Shown here: in pieces, positions 1 to 7,240 of the stretch
How positions within the stretch are numbered: the first letter of the stretch is position 1
Layout of the letters: each line of letters begins with the position of its first letter
Source: an uncultured Sutterella sp.
GTDB taxonomy: Bacteria; Pseudomonadota; Gammaproteobacteria; Burkholderiales; Burkholderiaceae_F
Assembly (NCBI GenBank): GCA_934255515.1
Contig: CAKQON010000017.1
Span: 1 to 28,147, forward strand
Direction of reading: 5' to 3'
Length of the DNA stretch: 28,147 bases
The notes under the pieces: model-generated
The model's database searches: none
What the model was told of the DNA's origin: nothing
What the model saw: only the letters and a program-made list of their open reading frames with translations
Position numbers and translations under genes: made by a program

Positions 1-74
1 GGCGTCCCCATCCGGATTCGAACCGGAGTTGACAACGTGAGAGGCTGCCGTCCTAACCGCTAGACGATGGGGAC
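1..74 (-). tRNA. tRNA-Glu (anticodon CTC), 3' end cut by window edge
   Basis: The minus strand folds as a complete cloverleaf. The acceptor arm pairs GTCCCC with GGGGAC, the T arm carries GGTTCGAATCC, and the anticodon loop is CTCTCAC, so the anticodon is CTC and reads GAG. The discriminator base is G. The encoded CCA is visible except for its last A, which lies outside the window. The gene is identical to the copy at 178-252. No clear sigma70 promoter lies in the 57 bases between it and the upstream hairpin, so it may depend on read-through. Confidence 0.96.
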
Positions 75-130
75 ATCGGCGCGAAGAGGCTCTTTGAGAA
101 ATGCTTTCCGCCAAAGTGCTCCGCCTGAAA

Positions 131-165
131 CAAAAAAGCCCTGCCGATAGAGCAGGGTTTCTTTT
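131..165 (-). terminator. Intrinsic terminator between the two tRNA-Glu genes
   Basis: On the minus strand a stem of about nine pairs (AAACCCTGC with GCAGGGCTT, one wobble) is followed by six T residues. It sits directly downstream of the tRNA-Glu at 178-252 and upstream of the tRNA-Glu at 1-74. It should therefore end, or partly end, transcription of the promoter-bearing copy before the second copy is reached. Confidence 0.75.
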
Positions 166-177
166 CGCCGTGATGCT

Positions 178-252
178 TGGCGTCCCCATCCGGATTCGAA
201 CCGGAGTTGACAACGTGAGAGGCTGCCGTCCTAACCGCTAGACGATGGGGAC
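178..252 (-). tRNA. tRNA-Glu (anticodon CTC)
   Basis: This is a full 75-nt gene with encoded CCA (TGG at 178-180 on the plus strand). The anticodon loop CTCTCAC gives anticodon CTC for codon GAG. Its sequence is identical to the copy at 1-74. A good sigma70 promoter lies immediately upstream. Many bacteria carry only the TTC isoacceptor, so a CTC gene in two copies fits a GC-rich genome that uses many GAG codons; a TTC gene must lie elsewhere. Confidence 0.97.
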
Positions 253-271
253 ATCACTGCGGAGAGGTCGA

Positions 272-300
272 ACTATACAGAAGTCTCTTCAAAAAAGCAA
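272..300 (-). promoter_or_regulatory. sigma70 promoter of tRNA-Glu
   Basis: On the minus strand TTGCTT (295-300) and TATAGT (272-277) are separated by exactly 17 bases. The -10 box ends 19 bases before the tRNA 5' end. Its strength and position make it the clear promoter for the tRNA-Glu at 178-252. Confidence 0.75.
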
Positions 301-320
301 GTGCCTCGATCCCAAAAGCT

Positions 321-364
321 CGAAAAAAAGAAAGGGACTATCCTTTCGGACCGTCCCTTTTCTT
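321..364 (-). terminator. Intrinsic terminator after gltX
   Basis: AAAGGGAC (331-338) pairs with GTCCCTTT (353-360). On the minus strand the stem is followed by a run of seven T residues. It lies 24 bases past the gltX stop codon and separates gltX from the tRNA-Glu promoter. The flanking sequence is also T-rich in the plus direction, so it may work both ways. Confidence 0.8.
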
Positions 365-387
365 AAGAAGTCGGAAACTGCTTCCTT

Positions 388-1782
388 TTAGGCGAGCGCC
401 TTAGCGATGCGGGCGAGCACCTTTTCGCGGCCGATGAGGCAGAGCGTGCGGTCGATCTGCGGCGTGTGGTCGGCAACGCAGACGCCGACGCGAAGCGGCG
501 TGGCGAGCACCTTCATCGGGATTTCGCGTTCCGTCATGACGGCCTGAATGGCGTGGTAGACGTTTTCAGGGGTGACTTCCTCAAGGGCCTTCAGCTTTTC
601 GCCGAAGAGCGCGAGCGCTTCGCGGCCTCCGTCGGCGAGGGCAGTGGCGAGGTCTTCGGGGTCCGCATCCTTCTCAACATAGAAGAAGAGCGCGGCGTCG
701 GCGAGCGCTTCGAGCGTGGCGCTGCGGGTCTTCAGGAGACCGCAGACCTGAACGAGGTCGGGACCATTCTCAATGAGGCCGCCGCGGGCTTCGATGCGGG
801 GCTGAACGAGTTCCGCGAGGCGCGCATCGTCGGCTTCCTTCATGTACTGGCCGTTCAGCCAGTCAAGCTTCTTCCAGTCGATGCGGGCGGAAGCGCGCGA
901 GCAGTCCCTGAGGTCGAAGACCTTGGCGAGCTCCTCGCGGGAGAATTTCTCCATATTGCCGTGGCCCCAGCCCAGGCGCGCGAGGTAGTTGAAGATCGCT
1001 TCGGGGAGGTAGCCCTTCTTTTCGTATTCGAGAACGGACACCGTGCCGTGGCGCTTCGAGAGTTTCTGGCCGTCCTGACCGCAGATGAGCGGGAGGTGCG
1101 CGAAGACGGGCACCTCAGCGCCGAGCGCGCGGTAGATGTTGATCTGGCGCGGGGTGTTGTTGATGTGGTCGGCGCCGCGGATCACGTGGCTCACCTTCAT
1201 GTCCCAGTCGTCCACCACAACGGCGAAGTTGTAGGTGGGGATGCCGTTGCGCATGATGATGAGGTCGTCGAGCTCGGAATTCTGAACCGTGATGGGGCCG
1301 TAGACAGCGTCGTCCCAGGTCACCGCACCCTCGTCGGGGTTGCGGAAGCGGATCACGGGCTTCACGCCTTCGGGAATCGGGCGGCCCTTGCAGTTTTCAG
1401 GACGCCAGCGGCCGTCGTAGCGGGGCTTGAGGCCCTGGGCGCGCTGCGCTTCGCGAAGCTCATCGAGTTCTTCCGGGGTCGCGTAGCAGTAGTAGGCGCG
1501 GCCGTCGGCGAGCATCTGGTCGACCACTTCCTTATAGCGGGCAAGACGGTCCATCTGATAGATGGGGCCCTCGTCGTAGTCGAGGTTGAGCCACTTCATG
1601 CCGTCAAGAATCACCTGCACGGCTTCCTTGGTCGAGCGCACCTGATCGGTATCTTCGATGCGCAGGAGAAACTTGCCGCCGAAGTGACGGGCGACAGCCC
1701 AGCAGTAAATGGCCGTGCGCGCGGTACCGAGGTGCATCATGCCGGTGGGGCTCGGCGCGATGCGGGTGCGAATTTCTTTCAT
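388..1782 (-). CDS. gltX: Glutamyl-tRNA synthetase
   Basis: This 464-residue class I synthetase joins glutamate to tRNA-Glu in the cytoplasm. The HIGH-type signature is PSPTGMMHLG (residues 10-19) and the KMSKS-type motif is KLSKR (240-244), followed by the C-terminal anticodon-binding region. The length is normal for the family. The zinc-site cysteines known from the E. coli enzyme are only partly kept (C99 and C131 are the candidates), which is common in other lineages. The ATG is preceded by a GGAG-type ribosome binding site (CCGGAGC) at suitable spacing. The gene lies next to two tRNA-Glu genes, its own substrate, but a terminator and a separate promoter divide them. Whether it charges only tRNA-Glu or also tRNA-Gln cannot be read from the sequence. 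Confidence 0.97.
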   Translation of the reverse strand: MKEIRTRIAPSPTGMMHLGTARTAIYCWAVARHFGGKFLLRIEDTDQVRSTKEAVQVILDGMKWLNLDYDEGPIYQMDRLARYKEVVDQMLADGRAYYCYATPEELDELREAQRAQGLKPRYDGRWRPENCKGRPIPEGVKPVIRFRNPDEGAVTWDDAVYGPITVQNSELDDLIIMRNGIPTYNFAVVVDDWDMKVSHVIRGADHINNTPRQINIYRALGAEVPVFAHLPLICGQDGQKLSKRHGTVSVLEYEKKGYLPEAIFNYLARLGWGHGNMEKFSREELAKVFDLRDCSRASARIDWKKLDWLNGQYMKEADDARLAELVQPRIEARGGLIENGPDLVQVCGLLKTRSATLEALADAALFFYVEKDADPEDLATALADGGREALALFGEKLKALEEVTPENVYHAIQAVMTEREIPMKVLATPLRVGVCVADHTPQIDRTLCLIGREKVLARIAKALA

Positions 1783-1871
1783 GTCGAAAAGCTCCGGAAA
1801 AACTCGTTCGCGTTCCGCAGGCGGCGTGGATTAAGTGAGGCCGCCCGGGAAGCGGAAAAGAAGAATTGGAT

Positions 1872-1898
1872 ATTTTAGAACGCTCAATCTTAAGCGTT
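1872..1898 (-). promoter_or_regulatory. Possible gltX promoter with an inverted repeat upstream of the -10
   Basis: On the minus strand a TAAAAT box (1872-1877) lies about 90 bases before the gltX start. Directly upstream is the inverted repeat AACGCT-N8-AGCGTT (1879-1898), which begins just after the stop codon of the preceding gene. No good -35 is present. The repeat could be a weak terminator for the preceding gene or an operator. Either reading is tentative. Confidence 0.3.
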
Positions 1899-1903
1899 TG
1901 TGC

Positions 1904-3127
1904 TTAGGCCCATGTGAAGTAGGTCCAGGCGGAGAAGATGACGGCAAGGATCGCTTCGCAGATGAAGATCTGCTTGAAGGACTGGAAGAAGTCGGCCTTG
2001 AAGTAGTCCACCGAAATCGTGAAGCAGAGATGCACGGGCGTGAGCATCTGGCCGATGCAGCCGAATACCATCGCCATGCCGGCGTAAGTGAGGCTTCCCG
2101 GGGCAATCGCCGCGCAGATCGGCATCGCCATCGCGATGTAGCCCTGGGACATGCCGGTGAGAAGGCCGACCAGGACGGAGAGCATCGCAAAGATCACGGG
2201 AGTCGGAAGCGGGAGCGCCTTCAGAGCCGCGAGCGTTTCGTCAAGCACTCCGGTGCCGGAAAGGAGCGAAATGAAGTAGAGAATCATCACGACGTTGAGA
2301 AGGAGCTTTCGGTCGAAGGCCTCGAGGATAATGTCCTTGATGGGCACGGGGCGCTTGAGGAAATAGAAGGTCGGGATGAGCGCGAGCACGGAAATGCCCA
2401 TCGCAATGCCGGCGGGCATGTTGAAGATGAGCATGAGGAGAATGTTGAGAACAACCGGGGAGATCGCAAGGGCGACGTTCCCGAAGTCCGCAAGGCGCGA
2501 AGCCCCCGTCGAGACCTCCTTTTTGACGTGATCCTCGCCCTTCAGGGGCGCGAGAAGCACGAACCAGCCCACGATGAAGGTGGCTGCGGCGAACCAGATG
2601 AGGTGAAGCACGAGGTCGGAGAGGTGAATGCCGGCAATCGCGCAGGCAAGGAGCATTCCGGGAACCGTCGGGCTTGATGTCTCAAAGATGTGGCGGAAGT
2701 AGTAGTTGATGGAGGCTTTCCGGGCCGGAGAAATATTCATCCCTTCGCTTGCCGCCTGAACGATCGGGGCGGAGAAGCGCGCCCCCCCGAGCGACGGGAG
2801 AAGCCCGAGGAACGCGGGCATGACGGCGAGCGTGATGCGCGAGGAGGAAAAGAGCCGGTTCAAGGCTTCGACCATGCCTTTCAGCGTTCCGGATTTTCTC
2901 AGCTGCACCTCAAGGCACATGACGAAGTAGAGCGCGAAGATGAGGTCGTAGGTTCTCGGAAGCGTCGCCGTTTCCACGGCGCTCGACCAGAGCGTTGCGA
3001 GCGACCGGTCGTTCAGAATCCACATGACGGCGCCCGCCGCGAGAATGGCGAGGCCGATCATCACGCGAAAGCGCAGAAGCACTGCAATCGCGAGAATAGC
3101 CAGGAAGAGAATGAGGAAAATATTCAT
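1904..3127 (-). CDS. DUF401 family integral membrane protein
   Basis: This 407-residue, very hydrophobic protein has roughly ten or more predicted membrane spans, the first at residues 1-20. The sequence resembles the DUF401 family. The conserved-looking central stretch LGLLPSLGGARFSAPIV and the following FRHIFETSSPTVPGM are recognisable. Its function is unknown; the fold looks like an ion-transporter-type permease, and the substrate cannot be read from the sequence. It is the last gene of the apparent imuA-imuB-queH-AEC-DUF401 run, 80 bases after the AEC gene. The ATG has only a distant GGAA, so initiation may be weak. Confidence 0.8.
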   Translation of the reverse strand: MNIFLILFLAILAIAVLLRFRVMIGLAILAAGAVMWILNDRSLATLWSSAVETATLPRTYDLIFALYFVMCLEVQLRKSGTLKGMVEALNRLFSSSRITLAVMPAFLGLLPSLGGARFSAPIVQAASEGMNISPARKASINYYFRHIFETSSPTVPGMLLACAIAGIHLSDLVLHLIWFAAATFIVGWFVLLAPLKGEDHVKKEVSTGASRLADFGNVALAISPVVLNILLMLIFNMPAGIAMGISVLALIPTFYFLKRPVPIKDIILEAFDRKLLLNVVMILYFISLLSGTGVLDETLAALKALPLPTPVIFAMLSVLVGLLTGMSQGYIAMAMPICAAIAPGSLTYAGMAMVFGCIGQMLTPVHLCFTISVDYFKADFFQSFKQIFICEAILAVIFSAWTYFTWA

Positions 3128-3168
3128 TTTTTTGAAATTTCCGAGAGAATTCCGTATCGGAACTTTCT

Positions 3169-3196
3169 ATTTTAGGGGCGTCGGGGAGGTTCGGAA
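3169..3196 (-). promoter_or_regulatory. Weak promoter candidate ahead of the DUF401 gene
   Basis: On the minus strand TTCCGA (3191-3196) and TAAAAT (3169-3174) are 16 bases apart in the 80-base gap before the DUF401 start. The -10 is good and the -35 is poor. A small TTCCG-ATA-CGGAA hairpin lies just downstream. It may be an internal operon promoter. Confidence 0.3.
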
Positions 3197-3207
3197 TTTT
3201 CGAGACG

Positions 3208-4122
3208 TCAACCCGTAAACGCGGCGAGCATGGCGCACATGATGGCCACCGATACCAGGACGGAAACGGAATTGATGTTGGCGGCGGCCTCCCAGTCGAG
3301 ATTCGCCTTCATCGTGAAGATGACGCCCATGACGGGAAGCGGCGACATCATCGTGACGGCGATTGCCTGGCGCACTTCGAGGGGAAAGGGCAGCAGGAAG
3401 TAGAGGCCGACGGCGATGAGCGCGTTGACGACGTAGCGCACGCACATCATTTTGAAAAGCTCGCCGAACTTTTCCCAGTTGATCGCGAGGTTGATCGAGA
3501 GCCCGATGAGGAGCATCGAGAGGAAGGTATTGGCGCCCCCCACGAGCTTGCAGAACTGCAGAATAGGACCGGGCACCCTGATCTCCAGGAAGGAAAGCGT
3601 GATGAGAATGAGGTAGGTCCAGATGGGAGCGGCGTGCGCGAGCGTGCGGAAGACGTTCATGAGGGCTTTGAGCGCTCCGCCGTTGCCGCGGAATGCAAAG
3701 GCGTAGGTGCCGCCCGTGCACATGATGGCGTTCCCGATATCAAAGAGGCAGACGACGAGAAAGCCGAGCGGCGAAACCAGCCCCATCGTGAAGGGCATGG
3801 CGAAGGTCCCCACGTTGAAGCTCGACATGTTGAGCATGGCGAAGGGAACCGCCTTATCCCGGTCAGGCCGCCGGTGCGTCATGAGCCAGGCAATGCCGAT
3901 CATGATCCAGGTCGCCGTAATCGGAATGAGGATGGTGGCGAGGAGTTCGACCGGAAGCGTGACGCCGTTCAGAAACGTGATGATCGCGCAGGGAAGCGTG
4001 ATGTTGAGAACGAGGAATCCCACGGGCTTCGCGAGATCTCTCGGGACAAGTCCCTGCGCGCGGATGAAGATGCCGATGAGGATGACGGCGACGTAGCCGA
4101 GAACGGTGATGAGCGCGGTCAT
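3208..4122 (-). CDS. AEC family (auxin efflux carrier-like) transporter
   Basis: This 304-residue membrane protein has about ten hydrophobic segments arranged as in the AEC/bile-acid:sodium symporter-like carriers. A family-like motif with helix-breaking residues is seen in the first half (LNITLPCAIITFLNG, near residue 40), and MLNMSSFNVGTFAMP lies near residue 95. It should sit in the inner membrane and move a small organic anion or similar solute, but the substrate is unknown. Its ATG overlaps the queH stop codon as ATGA, which indicates translational coupling and a shared transcript. Confidence 0.82.
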   Translation of the reverse strand: MTALITVLGYVAVILIGIFIRAQGLVPRDLAKPVGFLVLNITLPCAIITFLNGVTLPVELLATILIPITATWIMIGIAWLMTHRRPDRDKAVPFAMLNMSSFNVGTFAMPFTMGLVSPLGFLVVCLFDIGNAIMCTGGTYAFAFRGNGGALKALMNVFRTLAHAAPIWTYLILITLSFLEIRVPGPILQFCKLVGGANTFLSMLLIGLSINLAINWEKFGELFKMMCVRYVVNALIAVGLYFLLPFPLEVRQAIAVTMMSPLPVMGVIFTMKANLDWEAAANINSVSVLVSVAIMCAMLAAFTG

Positions 4123-4763
4123 GAGCGCTTCTCCTCTTCCTTCGCTTCCCTGGTTTTGTCCCCGAGCTTCAGAACGAATTCGCGCGCATAGACCGGGATC
4201 TCCTCAATCGGGCGCAGGGCAAGGTGCCCCATCGAAAATTCGCAGCCGCACCAGAGCTGGTTGTAGAAGCCCTCTTCCTTGAGAAGCTCGCCCCTACGCT
4301 GCTGCAGACCGCCTTTGCGCCAGTTCATGTCCCAGTAGGCTGTCCCGGGCGTGAGGCGTGCGGCTTCTTCGGCCGCCTCGCGGATCTGTTCGAGCCGCTT
4401 CCAGCGGCTCCCTGCGAGCGTCGTCGTAAAGGATTCAATGCCGAGTCGCTTCGCGGTCCGGGCGGTGGCGAGCATGCGCACGCCGAAGCAGACGCGGCAG
4501 CGCGCGCCGCGTTCGGGTTCATTCTCGAGCCCCTTCACCGACTCGCGCCAGAGCGCGTGGTCGTAATCGCCGTCAACAAAGGGGACGCCGAGCTTCGCCG
4601 CATAGCGCTGGCACTCGTTCTTCCTCACGAGGTATTCCTCCTGAGGGAAGATGTTCGGATTGAAGTAGAAAATGGTCGGGGCGTAGTCGTGCTGAAGGAG
4701 CCATTCAAGGATGGCGCTCGAGCAGGGCGCGCAGCAGCTGTGAAGCAGTACAGGCCGTGGCAT
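4119..4763 (-). CDS. queH: Epoxyqueuosine reductase QueH
   Basis: QueH carries out the last step of queuosine synthesis in tRNA, reducing epoxyqueuosine to queuosine. It is the alternative to the B12-dependent QueG. The 214-residue protein starts HSCCAPC at residue 8 and carries further cysteine pairs in CRVCF and WCGC, the set expected to bind iron-sulfur and metal cofactors. I chose the ATG at 4761-4763 because family members begin a few residues before the CCAPC motif. A TTG at 4806-4808 would add 15 residues and has a GAGGAG only three bases away. The ATG itself has no Shine-Dalgarno on this strand. It overlaps the downstream AEC carrier by four bases and follows imuB closely. Confidence 0.9.
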   Translation of the reverse strand: MPRPVLLHSCCAPCSSAILEWLLQHDYAPTIFYFNPNIFPQEEYLVRKNECQRYAAKLGVPFVDGDYDHALWRESVKGLENEPERGARCRVCFGVRMLATARTAKRLGIESFTTTLAGSRWKRLEQIREAAEEAARLTPGTAYWDMNWRKGGLQQRRGELLKEEGFYNQLWCGCEFSMGHLALRPIEEIPVYAREFVLKLGDKTREAKEEEKRS

Positions 4764-4847
4764 GAGGAGGTATCGGTTGCAGGTTTTTTTAGAGCAAAAT
4801 TTTAGCAACCGCTCCTCTTCAGAATGACGTCTTCGGTCAATGAAAAA

Positions 4848-6077
4848 TCAGGCAAATCGGCCCTGCAGGAACCATCTTCCGGACGCATCCTCGCGATAGA
4901 GCCAGAGGCGTTCGCCGCGAACGCTCCGGGCGCTGTAGTAGGTTCTTCCGTTTATCGCGCGGTCTTCGGCTTCGAGCGCGAGCGGTCCTTCAAGGACCGG
5001 CTGAAGTCCGCTGCCGAGGGGAAGCTCGCGCGGTTCCGGAAAGACTTCCGTCGGGAAGGGAAGCCCTCCCGCATCACTTCTGACCGGCGTACGCTGGAGC
5101 GCCAGAGGGCGAAGCGCTTCAGCGGGCACGTGTCTCTGAAGCGTTTCAGGAAGCATCCTGCCCGTCCGCTCGAGCTGAAAGACGCGCCTTGAGCCGAAGC
5201 GCTCCTCGAGCTTCTGGACGAGTGAAGACGCCTCACGGATGCGTTTTTCGCCGCGAACCTTCAGCGAAAGACTCCCGAGCAGCGTCGCGGAAGCGGCTTC
5301 CAGCAAAAAGTGCGCGAGCTCTCCGGTTGTCTCTTCCGAGCCAGTCTCGTCGAAGAAAAAGACGCGCGAGTGCTCCCAAAAGCGCCTGACCGGACGGGCC
5401 GCTTCATCGCGAAGCGCGATTTCCAGGGTCAGCCGATTAAATTCTTCCGCCGCTGCCCAGGCGCTGACGGCAGCAGCCATGCGCTCCGCCTGAAGGGGCT
5501 TCGCGTCCGGATCAAGCGTTGCCCGGAGCGCGAGGGCTTCATTCATTTCCGGAAGATTCGGGACGCTCGCGCCGAATGCACGGGCGTGCTTCACGAGGCC
5601 TTCGGCGTCGAAGGATTCCTCTACGTCTTCTGCCGAACCTGCTGCTTTCTGAAGCGCCTCCATCAGGGTGGAGGCGGATGCTGCAAGGTTGTTGAAACCG
5701 AGCGCCTCAAAGCATGCATGCGCTTTTTCGGCTTCCTCGCACCCGCAGTGAAGGAGGAGCGCCGCCGCGCCGGATCCGGGAGAGCGGATGAGCCGGGCTT
5801 CCTTTGAATAGCGCCGCGCGAGAAGAAGCATCAGCGTCGTGAGTTCAGCGGCGGCGGTTGCTCTCGCATGTTCAAGGCTGAGACCGGGAAGGCGCAGCAG
5901 GGCTTCCTTTTCTGTCATTCCCCGGCGGATCCCGTGCGCGTCGGCAGCGGCGTTCCTTGCTTCGATGCGGCCTTCGACCGCGAGCGCGGCGGGATCAGAA
6001 GACCGGGCAGAGAGGCGCTTCGGGTTGAGCGCCAGAAGAAGCTGCGGAAAATAGAGAATCGTGAAATCCGGAGACAT
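4848..6077 (-). CDS. imuB: ImuB-like inactive Y-family DNA polymerase
   Basis: This 409-residue protein resembles the ImuB branch of Y-family polymerases, which act as adaptors in translesion synthesis with ImuA and the error-prone polymerase DnaE2 (ImuC). The N-terminus has ILYFPQLLLAL where active Y-family enzymes carry the first catalytic aspartate, so it is expected to be non-catalytic. A helix-hairpin-like little-finger region follows, and the C-terminus ends with LYREDASGRWFLQGRFA, typical of ImuB. It lies 27 bases after imuA in the same direction. I see no strong Shine-Dalgarno before the ATG and no obvious QLxLW-type clamp motif in the protein. No dnaE2 gene lies in the window. Confidence 0.87.
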   Translation of the reverse strand: MSPDFTILYFPQLLLALNPKRLSARSSDPAALAVEGRIEARNAAADAHGIRRGMTEKEALLRLPGLSLEHARATAAAELTTLMLLLARRYSKEARLIRSPGSGAAALLLHCGCEEAEKAHACFEALGFNNLAASASTLMEALQKAAGSAEDVEESFDAEGLVKHARAFGASVPNLPEMNEALALRATLDPDAKPLQAERMAAAVSAWAAAEEFNRLTLEIALRDEAARPVRRFWEHSRVFFFDETGSEETTGELAHFLLEAASATLLGSLSLKVRGEKRIREASSLVQKLEERFGSRRVFQLERTGRMLPETLQRHVPAEALRPLALQRTPVRSDAGGLPFPTEVFPEPRELPLGSGLQPVLEGPLALEAEDRAINGRTYYSARSVRGERLWLYREDASGRWFLQGRFA

Positions 6078-6104
6078 GAGATCGGGCTCGAAAAGATTTG
6101 GGGA

Positions 6105-6851
6105 TCAGAATGCAGGGAGCGCTTCCGGGAAGAGGCTCGGCTGGCAGGGCCGGGAGGTTCTTTCGTCCTTGGAAGACTGATGATCCGGGGCATTCGCCGG
6201 CCGCTGACCGAGGGCGAGCGTCGACGGGTCGAGAAGAATTTCTTTTGCGGTATTGAGGAAAGCGTTCATCCGGATGGCACGGAGGCGGATTTCCTGAGCG
6301 CCCTCCGGCAGAAAGAGGAGCCTGAGAACCCCTTCGGGCGCGAGGCAGGCGAGCGCGGCCGGGCGGATCGCAAAAAGCGCGGCGCCGTGCGTTTGGGCAG
6401 CAAGCTGAAGCCTGCGCATGCGGATGCGGTCCTGCTTCGGCGAGAGCGCCGGAAGCCAGGCGACGACGGCCTCGGCTTCGCCGCTTGAGAGTGCGAGCTC
6501 GGCCGCGTCGAAAGCCTCCTCTGCAGTGGGCGGCACCACAAAGAGTTCCCGGGAAATATCGATCCCGAACGCCTCGAAGGCCGGGAGGAACGGCTCAAAT
6601 CCGCGCTCAGGGAGCACCCAGACGGCGGAAGCCGCATGAGAAACCGCGCCGAGGAGCATCCTGACTTCGCCGCGGCGAGAGGCCGGCACGAGGATCTCGG
6701 TGAGTCCCGCTTTGGGGAATCCTCCGTCGAGAAGGTCGTCGATCTCCCTGATCCCAGAGGCAAGGCGGTCCCCGGCTTCAGCGGTTTTGGAAGCGGAGAA
6801 GATGGCCCGGCCTTTTGCGGCAAAAGCGCTCAAATGGATGCTGACTGACAT
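6105..6851 (-). CDS. imuA: ImuA-like RecA-fold translesion accessory protein
   Basis: This 248-residue protein matches the ImuA/SulA-like family, a RecA-type fold that partners ImuB in damage-induced mutagenesis. The recognisable core is SGIREIDDLLDGGFPKAGLTE near residues 32-52. The usual Walker A lysine is not present in the next segment (ILVPASRRGEV), so ATP binding is doubtful. The last residues contain QPSLF (237-241), which looks like a beta-clamp binding pentapeptide. The ATG has a strong GGGAGG six bases upstream. A leader of about 100 bases separates it from the candidate promoter at 6962-6991. I found no CTGT-N8-ACAG LexA box in the spacer. Confidence 0.85.
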   Translation of the reverse strand: MSVSIHLSAFAAKGRAIFSASKTAEAGDRLASGIREIDDLLDGGFPKAGLTEILVPASRRGEVRMLLGAVSHAASAVWVLPERGFEPFLPAFEAFGIDISRELFVVPPTAEEAFDAAELALSSGEAEAVVAWLPALSPKQDRIRMRRLQLAAQTHGAALFAIRPAALACLAPEGVLRLLFLPEGAQEIRLRAIRMNAFLNTAKEILLDPSTLALGQRPANAPDHQSSKDERTSRPCQPSLFPEALPAF

Positions 6852-6928
6852 GAGGAACCTCCCTTCGAGGAGAAAAGTGCGTCTTCATGTCAAAGGAGTC
6901 TACGAGAAAGAAATTCTCGAGATCGAAA

Positions 6929-7011
6929 GTTGATCTTCAACAATGATCCTGATTCAGTGAATGTATAGTTTTATTCATATAAAACAATTAAATAAATGAG
7001 TGATCCTCACT
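6929..7011. repeat. Pair of 13-bp palindromes flanking the imuA promoter
   Basis: GTTGATCTTCAAC (6929-6941) and AGTGATCCTCACT (6999-7011) are both perfect 5-bp-arm palindromes with three central bases. They share the core TGATCYTCA and start exactly 70 bases apart, close to seven helical turns. A degenerate third copy of the core lies at 6944-6952 and a half-site at 7114-7121. They look like operator sites, one downstream of the expected transcription start and one upstream of the -35. The binding protein is unknown. Confidence 0.5.
6962..6991 (-). promoter_or_regulatory. Candidate imuA promoter with a palindrome filling the spacer
   Basis: On the minus strand TTAATT (6986-6991) and TATACA (6962-6967) are 18 bases apart. 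The whole spacer (6968-6985) is the inverted repeat GTTTTAT-N4-ATAAAAC. A palindrome exactly between -35 and -10 is the layout seen at repressor- or MerR-type-controlled promoters. The surrounding AT-rich island contrasts with the GC-rich genes. Confidence 0.45.
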
Positions 7012-7240
7012 GCATTTATAATGGAGATGAAAGGCGCCCGGAGCGGAAGTGAGAGGACGCCGTCTTTGTAATGCACTCTTGGAGTAGCCGCTTCCATCTA
7101 CTCTCCTTTAAAAGTGATCCTTTCCGTGCTTCCTGAAGGGCGTGCCGGCACTCCTGCAAAGGCTCAAAGACGCGCATCCCTTTCAGTTGGATGCACTCTT
7201 CCTTGACCTGAATCAATAGCGGAAAAACGCGGCGCGCCTT
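7012..7240. other. Non-coding spacer with short repeats, no convincing gene
   Basis: This stretch lies between the imuA control region and the yggS promoter. The 10-mer ATGCACTCTT occurs at 7071-7080 and 7191-7200, exactly 120 bases apart. Looser CACTCYT-like copies lie between them. A 66-codon open frame on the minus strand opens with TTG and has no ribosome binding site, so I do not call it a gene. I see no RNA family that I recognise. Confidence 0.5.

Noticed and set aside
466..1878. A 470-codon plus-strand open frame across gltX
   Set aside because: Same cause: it mirrors gltX, has no family resemblance and no ribosome binding site.
6929..6941. An FNR box (TTGAT-N4-ATCAA) upstream of imuA
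   Set aside because: The palindrome is TTGA-N3-TCAA, so spacing and the inner bases do not fit the FNR consensus.
7147..7162. A sigma54 promoter (GGCACG near the repeats, minus or plus strand)
   Set aside because: The -12 TTGC element is missing at the required spacing.
7016..7216. A possible 66-residue minus-strand gene in the imuA-yggS spacer
   Set aside because: It would open with TTG, has no ribosome binding site and no recognisable family; the repeated LQE-type residues come from short DNA repeats.
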